Shown here: one piece after another, positions 56,776 through 64,000 of the stretch | How positions within the stretch are numbered: the stretch's first letter is position 1 | Layout: each line of letters begins with the position of its first letter | From: Diadophis punctatus similis | Taxonomy: Eukaryota; Chordata; Lepidosauria; Squamata; Dipsadidae | Direction: 5' to 3' | Assembly (NCBI GenBank): GCA_023053685.1 | Contig: JALIGW010000016.1 | Span: 4,201,001-4,265,000, forward strand | DNA: 64,000 bases | Notes under the pieces: generated by a model | What the model saw: the letters and a program-made list of their open reading frames with translations, nothing else | Told to the model about the DNA's origin: nothing | The model's database searches: none | Program-made: the position numbers and the translations under genes

Positions 56776-57171
56776 TATAGACCACTAATATGGGGTAAGC
56801 ACTTTTCTGTATTGCTGGAGGAAACAACAGCAAAGTTGGGTGAGTATCAGGAAAAGGGCCAGATATACTTAGATATACAAGGTGATTTCAAGAAAACAAA
56901 AGCTCCTTTCCCTCCTTATCTTTCTTGTTATTTGTCCTACAAAAAAGGCCTCACCGAGGCATCATGAAGAATCTCAACCATGTGGGTTTGAAAACAGGAA
57001 AGGGGGAGAGGAATGTTCCTTCCATGGTTTTTATTAAGGAGCTTGGGATCCATGCTAAAGAATATGTCTGTACAGTATGATTATCCATGGTTAATTGAAT
57101 TAAATTAACTCCATTTCCTGGGTTTGTAATATTTATTGAACCAGTGCTAAATACACAGGCTGTATTCACAC

Positions 57172-57515
57172 CAGGGGTGGGTTCTTCCCAGTTGGGACCG
57201 GATCGCACGAACCGGTAGCGACCCGCTGGTGACGTCACTGTCGGTGCCGTTCCGTGCTCGCCGCCATCTTTTTTTTAATTTTGTGCGAATTTTTCCCCTT
57301 CCGTGGCTTGAAAAAGTGCCCTCCCTCCTGCCCGCGGTTGAATGCTGACCTTTATTTCTTCGCCCGAAGCACAGCTGATGAGCTCCTCGGCTGTGTTTCG
57401 GGCTAATTCCTGCTTCTGAGCATGCGCGGAAGCCAAATCGCACGAGGGGATTCAAGTGAATGTTGGAAATGTCGCGATGCGAACCGGTGGTGAAGGTAAG
57501 TGGAACCCACCCCTG
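57172..57515. mobile_element. hAT-type element (family A), complete
   Basis: CAGGGGTGGGTTCTTCCCAG ... GTGGAACCCACCCCTG. Perfect target duplication ATTCACAC (57164-57171, 57516-57523). Confidence 0.96.
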
Positions 57516-57694
57516 ATTCACACCATACACAGGCTCACAAGCCAGCTTTATGTGATCACTGCTTCCATACGAAAAATGCATTTCAGGAACACAGCCAATG
57601 CTTATAAGATATTTCCCAGGTGGTTATTTTTGCAATTTAATTCTAAACATTTACTCCAGTTCAGACTTTAAACCTTGCCTAGAAGCTTGTATGA

Positions 57695-57915
57695 ATCAGT
57701 TTGCTTGTAGTTAAGACATCAAGCTAGATATCAGGAGACTGTGAGTTCTAGGCTTAGAACTTAGGCACAAAGTCCCCTGAGTAACTGTGGGCCAGGCAGT
57801 CTCCCTCAGTCCTAGGAAGGAGGCAATGGCAAACCATTTGTGGAAAACCTTGCAAAGAAAACTGCAGGGGCTTGCCCAGACAATTGCCAGAAGTTAAAAC
57901 TGAGTCAAAGACACA
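57695..57915 (+). mobile_element. SINE-like fragment (CORE type)
   Basis: CTGTGAGTTCTAGGCTTAG ... CTAGGAAGGAGGCAATGGC ... GACTGAGTCAAAGACAC-like ending. Recognised by its general resemblance to reptile MIR-like SINEs. Confidence 0.45.
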
Positions 57916-59169
57916 AAACCAAACAAAAAATTGTATTCCAGGCAAATAGTTAATGCCATCTAAACTCATTTTTGTCGTATATTTCACAATTTAATTGAGT
58001 TCACATTTCATGGAATTCAATCAATAACTAATTCAATTCAACTGAAAACATCACCCAACATAGTTGGGTGTTTCAGATTTTAAAGTAATTTGCAAGGGAG
58101 GGAGGGAGGGAGGAAGCAAGGAAGAAAGGAAGCAAGTAAGCAAGTTGAGACTAAAGACATTTTGGAAGAGGCTATCTTTTGCAGCTATAAGAAATAAAAT
58201 TTCATCTCTTTTAAAAGAATGCCAAAACTCTGCTTGCTTTTATCTGTATAAATAAGATTAATTAAAATGTAGAATTATTTTGGTTAAAACAGACAGAAAC
58301 TGTAATGGCATTACCAAGAGTTCTTAAATTAGTCTTCCTTGTCTTCATGAGAGCTAGAAACTTTTTTAAATTCAAAACCCCTTTATATTCCCCCCACCCA
58401 CCCAGCTTTGCCTGAATGATGTTAGTGACACTTAAGGGAAAAGATGTTAACCTCTAATTACATCTCTACATAGATCTAAGGAATACACACAAATGCACAC
58501 ACACACATACCCACCATTTTACTGCCTCTTCTTTGGTTTAGGCTTTCTAGATTTCACAATGCCTTGTGTGTGCGTGTTCCTGTGAGCGCTTCTGAAATGA
58601 GATTTCCTGAGGGCAAAAATTTTTGCTGTGGTAAAAGTGAAGTTTCCCTGAGTGACCTGAGAAGTAGGTTGCGGTTTTGTTGGGGGGGGAGGGTTGGGGA
58701 GGGGGGGGTTGGTGCAATAGTTTAAAAAAATCTAGAAAGTGTTCCTTTCTCATATAAAGCACTTTATACATAGTAGCAGTGAACAATCTAATTGAAGATG
58801 TGGTGACAGCTTAACTCAATGTTGAAGTTACCCTTTTGGCTTAAAATTGACTACAGTGAGCTCAGGTGGTTTCTCTGGGTGGTAGAACAACCTCTGAAAA
58901 AAGAAATACACACTGCCAGTGGAGGAAAAGTTAACAACACCCATTTCCCAGTATCCAAACTATCAGAGATGAAACCCAGCTAAACCTGTCTATGTGGTAG
59001 CCCTCTGATATCCCCATATCCACTCATGTAATAGTATTTAGTATTAGTCTCATAAGACATTGGTAATAGTAATTTACTAATAAAGTAATAGTAACATGAG
59101 ACAATGAGACACAATAGTTATCATATTAGTCACATGAGATTCTTATCCATGACCGGGACAATTTTTTTC
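57916..59169. other. Intergenic, no recognised element
   Basis: 1.25 kb. Short (GGGA)n at 58095-58112, (CA)n at 58487-58507, and a G-rich tract at 58680-58711. Confidence 0.5.
58680..58711 (+). other. G-rich tract, potential G-quadruplex
   Basis: Runs of 9, 3, 4 and 8 G separated by A, TT and A (GGGAGGGTTGGGGAGGGGGG core). Satisfies the G3+ N1-7 pattern on the plus strand. Confidence 0.6.
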
Positions 59170-60045
59170 TTTTGGACTTACAAAATAGGTTTGTTAAAAA
59201 CCCTGAAGAACACTATGCAATAGGAAATCAAATCCTGTTATAACACTGAATGAACTAAAGAGTAAGACTATTAGAAGTAAAAAGAAGGAATATATAGTTG
59301 GTTTATTTGATCAAGGTTAAAAGAAGATACGTTGTTACTTCTGGAAATTCTTTATGGACTTTCTGATATCAGGACTGAAAAGAAGGTGCTTAATGTGTTA
59401 GTTTACAGATAAAGGATGGGATATGGGATGAAGAGATACCGTATTTTTTGGAGTATAAGACGCATCTTTTTCCTCCCTAAAAGAGGCTGAAATTTTGAGT
59501 GCGTCTTATACTTCGAATGTAGCTTTTTCGAAGCTTTTTTTCCCCAGCCCTAATGAGTGCTAATCATCTTCCCGGCTTCCTATTCCCTCCGAAGAAGGTT
59601 TTTTTCCAGCCCTAAGTCTTTGCAGGCTTGTTTTCATTCCTACTCCCTCTGAAAAAGGCTTTTTCAGCCCTAACCAGAGGATAAAATAATGTGCTGAAGC
59701 TGAACAGACTAAGGACACTAGCCAGATAAATACCTGGTAGGTAGATTTTTTTCCCCTATTTTCCTCCCCCAAAACTAAGGTGAGTCTTATACTCCGGTGC
59801 GTCTTATACTCCGAAAAATACAGTAATTGTTTGGAACATTAAAAAGGATAAGGACTCATTAAATTTGTTAGTACTTGTGATGAATGTTGGAAGTCACTTC
59901 TTTATGTACTTCTTTTCTCGTTCTTACTTTTCTCTTTCTTCTCTTTTTCTATGCCTTCTTTCTATTCTATTCTCTTTCTTTAAGTTCAGTTTGTATTAGA
60001 TTTTATTATTATTATCAAAATTCTTAATAAAATTATATGCGCAAG
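59170..60045 (+). mobile_element. Probable L1-type 3' end, interrupted by a MITE
   Basis: Non-coding tail-like sequence ends AAAATTCTTAATAAAATTAT, like reptile L1 3' ends. Tentative. Confidence 0.4.
59439..59823. mobile_element. MITE with CCGTATTTTTTGGAGTATAAG inverted ends
   Basis: TA on both sides (59437-59438, 59824-59825). Inverted relative to the 34306 copy. The right terminus carries a duplicated GTCTTATACTCCG (59784-59812). Confidence 0.9.
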
Positions 60046-61659
60046 AGACTCTTGTCTATGATTAGCTTAATCATACTTCACCAGTCTGAATCATAAACTA
60101 CCTACTTGTTCCCACTGGGTTTCCCACATTGCACTAGATTCAAATGTGGTTGGCTCATTGGAGGTTCAATGTGTGTGTCATGGGAAAACAACCAATCAGT
60201 ATTACCGTAATCAAATAGTTTTGCCCTCTGGGCTGAAAGGCCTTGGTGTTTTTCCCTGCTCAGCACCCTATTTTCACTACTCAGATGTATTCCTTCATTT
60301 TACTTCCAAGATAGTAACCCAGCCCCACCGTTTAGGGAAAGCTCCATGACTCTTGTAGGCACAGCATGAAATGGAACATTCGAAGGTTTCCAAAGATGAG
60401 ATCTGAAAGTCAGCCCATCCAGAGAATTATTGCACAATTTTTCCCTGGTTTATTTGATCCCGGATACCCGGTACAGTATCTACCAGCATCCTATTCCTGG
60501 CCAAGGATGCTCAGTTTTGACTTGGATAATAAGAACCACTTACCCTTTGTGAATCTGTATGGTTCTGCCTGTTGCCGGTGGCAGCCATCTCGATATCTCT
60601 TGGTAGTGAATGCCATAAGCTAATTATATGTTGCACTAGGAAATTCCCAGCCTATTTAGAGATAGCCATTTTCTCTGCTCATGTTCTCTGACATCCTTGT
60701 CTTTGCAATTTTACAAGCCTTCGTTTGTTTACAATAGGGATTTGGAGTGATGGATAAAAGTAGGAGAAAGGCCAAGGGTGTATGTTATTTCCTTGCACGG
60801 CACCATTAGTTTTCCAGGAAGGAAAAGTCCAGTCCAGTATATTGAACAAGGATATTTCTTCTGTCTTTGGTTATAATTTGTAGAAAAGCCTGTCTTTCCT
60901 ACAAATAAACAGGACTCCTTCAACTATCTCAACAATAACAACAACAATAAACCTAGGAGGCAGATCTGACTGAGAGAAAGTAAGGGATCCAAAGTATCAA
61001 GTGAACTTTCATGGCTGAGCTAGACTTGAACCTTGTTTCTCCAACTCCTTGTCCAACGTTACATCCCTAGGACTGCCTAACATGAATGACTGGAGATGGC
61101 CATTGCAATACAACTGGCAGCATTCACACAACACAGAAAACCCTGCTTTATTAAACAAACCGCAGTAGGAACATTCGTGTATTTTATAAAGATAAGACAT
61201 ATATGATAAGAATACATTCAAAGAAAAAGATATAATAAATGAGAAGGATATAAATGATTGAGAAAAAAGAAAGGCAGAAAAGGACACAGAAAAAAGAGAG
61301 AGATAAAAGAAAAAACAGAACAGAAAGTATGAAAAGAAATATAAAGAAATGACTTTCTCTTCCTCTCGTCAGTGCACATACAATTCTAACTAAATAATAT
61401 TACATCACATAAGCTAACTTTATAATATTACATCATAATTTCTTTCTTTATATAACCTATTCTTTATAATCACCAAAACCATATGTCACAAAGTAATGTT
61501 CTTTTTTATGCAAAAAGTCCCTAAGAGGTTTACAGTCATCACAAAAAGTCCATAATGGATTTCCAAGTCATTAGTAAGGTATCAGTTTTACTCTTGACCT
61601 AAAGTGTAAGGTTGGGATTGCCTGTCATCCAGATTTTTGAAAGAAAAAGGTGGCTGCAC
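60046..61659. other. Intergenic, no recognised element
   Basis: 1.6 kb; no gene or repeat recognised on either strand. Confidence 0.5.
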
Positions 61660-61662
61660 AAA

Positions 61663-61750
61663 TTAAATAGAATAGAATAGAATAGAATAGAATAGAATAG
61701 AATAGAATAGAATAGAATAGAATAGAATAGAATAGAATAGAATAGAATAA
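61663..61750. repeat. (AATAG)n pentamer array at CR1 3' end
   Basis: About 17 units adjoining the CR1 3' terminus. Confidence 0.97.
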
Positions 61751-62222
61751 CAGAGAGGGAAGGGACCTTGGAGGTCTTCTAGTCCAACCCCCTGCTTAGA
61801 CAGGAAACCCTACACTACTTCAGACAAATGGTTATCCAACATCTTCTTAAAAACTCCCAATGTTGGAGCATTCACAACTTCTGGAGGCAAGCTGTTCCAC
61901 AGATTAATTGTTCTAACTGTCAGGAAACAGTCCTTAGTTCTAAGTTGCTTCTCTCCTTGATTAGTTTCCACCAATTGCTTCTTGTTCTACCCTCAGGTGC
62001 TTTGGAGAATAGTTCGACTCCCTCTTCTTTGTGGCAACCCCTGAGATATTGGAACACTGCTATCATGTCTCCCCTAGTCCTTCTTTTCATTAAACTAGAC
62101 ATACCCAGTTCCTGCAAACGTTCTTCATATGTTTTAGCCTCCAGTCCCCTAATCATCTTTGTTGCTCTCCTCTGTACTCTTTCTAGAGTCTCAAATCCTT
62201 TTTGCATCATGGCGACCAAAAT
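61751..62222 (-). mobile_element. CR1 LINE, 3' end
   Basis: The minus strand encodes FETLERVQRRATKMIRGLEA, then MIAVFQYLRGCHKEEGVELF and SKAPEGRTRSNWWKLIKERS. 5'-truncated near 62222. Confidence 0.93.
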
Positions 62223-62815
62223 TAGCACTTGATCAGTTGACAGGCACATCTTGGCATGCTTGTATTAGTTCCCAAAGTTATGTTCTTCTTAATCCGGGAA
62301 TGTGTCAGGAGAGCCCATAGAGTATTATTTAAAAATAGACAAGAAAGGTGGTCATGAAGATACAATCAAAGCTGTCCCCATTTTTAATGTGTGTTGATGA
62401 TTACACCATCGTGGGTGCTATCTTGACTTTTTTTTTTAACCCTGCAGACATTCCAGAAGTATGTAAACATACATCTGGATCGTTCCTACTTTGACAATGC
62501 TCAGTGTTATGGAAGGGCTTTTGGGTGGTAACTAGAATTTTTTTTCTTTAACCTAGATGGGATGGAGGAAGTAAAGAGGATCTCAATCCAAAATACTCAA
62601 AACCATTTATGTGAAGTACCACTGAAAACAATCAAGCTAGTAGTAAATGCAGCTGCTTTAGATATGCAGAAATCTACTTCTAGGAAATTTATTCTATTTT
62701 GCTTTATTTAGAGCTTGAAAGATATTCGTGGAACTTAAATCTACAAAGCGTGTAGCTTTTCCTAATGGAATCTCCCTTTTCAGTAGAGAGATTGGTCCAG
62801 GTTTTAGGTCCTAGG
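62223..62815. other. Intergenic, no recognised element
   Basis: 593 bp. A splice-acceptor-like TTTTTTTTTAACCCTGCAG ends at 62449 but no convincing exon follows. Confidence 0.45.
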
Positions 62816-62823
62816 TCCTAGGT

Positions 62824-63258
62824 CAGTGATGGCGAACCTATGGCACGCGTGCCACAGGTGGCACGCGGAGCTATATCTGCTGGCACGCAAGCTGTTGCCC
62901 TAGCTCAGCTCCAGCGTGCATGTGCATGCCGGTCAGCTGATTTTCGGTTCGCACGGAGGCTCTGGTAGGGTGTTTTCGGCTTCTGGAGGGCCTCCGGGGG
63001 GCGGGGGAGGCTGTTTTCGCCCTCCCCAGGCTCCAGGAAAGCCTCTGGAGCCTGGGGAGGGCGAAAAATGGGCCTACCAGGCCCACAAGCAGTTGGGAAA
63101 TGGGCCATTTCCAGCCTCCAGAGGGCCTCCAGGGGGGCAGGGGAGCCCGTTTTCGCCCTCCCCAGGGATTGAATTATGGGTGTGGGCACTCGCGCATGCA
63201 TGATAGCGTGCGCAGACGCGCTTTCGCCACCCGAGGAAAAAAAGGTTCGCCATCACTG
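62824..63258. mobile_element. hAT-type element (family E), complete, GC-rich
   Basis: CAGTGATGGCGAACCTATGG ... AAAGGTTCGCCATCACTG. Perfect target duplication TCCTAGGT (62816-62823, 63259-63266). Tandem GGAGGGCCTCCGGGGGG and TTTTCGCCCTCCCCAGG units inside. Confidence 0.96.
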
Positions 63259-63314
63259 TCCTAGGTCCTAGGTCAACTAGCAAACTTCATGATTTTGATT
63301 GCATTTGAACTTGA

Positions 63315-63650
63315 ATCTATCTGAAGTACCGGTATGTATATCAGCTCTCAATCTGTGTGAGTAAATTCTCCAATGTCATACCATCTCATGTCCCAAGAGA
63401 TTATAGAGACAGGATCCACAACCCATTCAATCATGGTTTACTGAATAGTTCTCAGAATCAAAAAAAGTTGCTGAGTTCACTGAGTTTATGCAAACTAGCC
63501 TATAATTTACACAAGCAAGCCGCTCTATGGCATAGAATATTAAGCAAATCTGATGACAGAGAGCAGGAAAATGAAAATAACGTAGAGTTTATTAGGGCCC
63601 CACTTCCATTCAAGGACATGCGGAAAATGTTGCCCAAATACAAGTGCTGA
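63315..63650 (+). other. Unassigned open reading stretch, 111 codons, stop at 63648-63650
   Basis: Open from just after TGA (63312-63314) to TGA. The first ATG is at 63603, so it would have to be a terminal exon. Encodes SHVPRDYRDRIHNPFNHGLL, then LCKLAYNLHKQAALWHRILS and ends FKDMRKMLPKYKC. AATAAA lies at 63758-63763. Composition looks protein-like rather than repeat-derived, but I recognise no family, and random frames of this length occur in AT-rich DNA. Confidence 0.25.
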
Positions 63651-64000
63651 AACACAGCACATCTGAAAGTGAGGATCATACTGAAAAAGGCTACTAAGCA
63701 CATTCTCTAGAGTGCAAGCCTCACTTATTTCAGTGGCTTCACTCAAAGAGGGAATCCAATAAAGAGAATATGTGAAAGCAATCCTCCTCTCCTGAAGTTA
63801 GCCACAAGGGAATGGGAAATGGGTGACAGATTACTGACTATGCTACACATAATGTTTTTAATTGCCTTTCTACAACTACTGTAAGTCTGGGTCAGTGTCC
63901 ATGGCAAGTCTTAGCATTGCTTATAGACCACAGTTGTGACTTGATGCCACCAGTCAAAGCAACATATATATTTGGCCACCAGCCAAAGCAACATAAATCC
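63651..64000. other. Intergenic, window end
   Basis: 350 bp; a short direct repeat 'ccaccagycaaagcaacata' occurs at 63947-63993. Nothing else recognised. Confidence 0.45.

Noticed and set aside
62430..62560. URAD-like or other exon after the acceptor-like TTAACCCTGCAG at 62449
   Set aside because: The following sequence does not translate to a recognisable conserved block in any frame.

Overview
This is a eukaryotic, vertebrate window, most likely from a squamate reptile and probably a snake. Evidence for this is the long intron-rich gene and the repeat landscape: a Sauria-type SINE, CR1 LINEs ending in (AATAG)n pentamer arrays, L2, L1 and Penelope-like fragments, and dozens of short hAT-type elements with perfect 8-bp target duplications. 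The species call is an inference; no marker gene fixes it.

Positions 428-41979 (+ strand) hold the 3' two thirds of FLT3, the class III receptor tyrosine kinase (FLT3-ligand receptor). Nineteen exons, matching human exons 6-24, can be placed to the base. All junctions have AG/GT signals, and the joined exons total 2401 nt: one base finishing an upstream codon, then 799 codons and TAA with no frame break. They encode the end of Ig domain 2, Ig domains 3-5, the transmembrane helix, the juxtamembrane switch, the split kinase domain with its insert, and the C-tail. Exons 1-5 and the promoter lie left of the window.

The introns are crowded with transposons. Intron 19 (30103-33727) holds the most unusual locus. 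A Ty3/gypsy chromodomain-type LTR element (LTRs 30853-31198 and 32966-33306, coding on the minus strand) has lost everything 5' of its integrase. In that place it carries a spliced, plus-strand copy of the 5' end of KLHL7 (BTB-Kelch ubiquitin-ligase adaptor). A 78-nt in-frame insert sits where KLHL7 exons 1 and 2 should join. Other notable loci are a hAT mini-element that has captured a piece of an L1 2.2 kb away, a U2 snRNA fragment inside a Penelope-like remnant, two hAT elements inserted 9 bp apart in one CR1 copy, and a triple nest of SINE in MITE in Penelope-like element.

Positions 41980-64000 lie downstream of FLT3. I found no convincing host exon there, including none for the usual mammalian neighbours URAD and CDX2. 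The region holds repeats, a solo LTR, and one unassigned open stretch at 63315-63650. The fragments described do not form a pathway: FLT3 is the only functional gene I can support, and the rest is mobile DNA and its debris.
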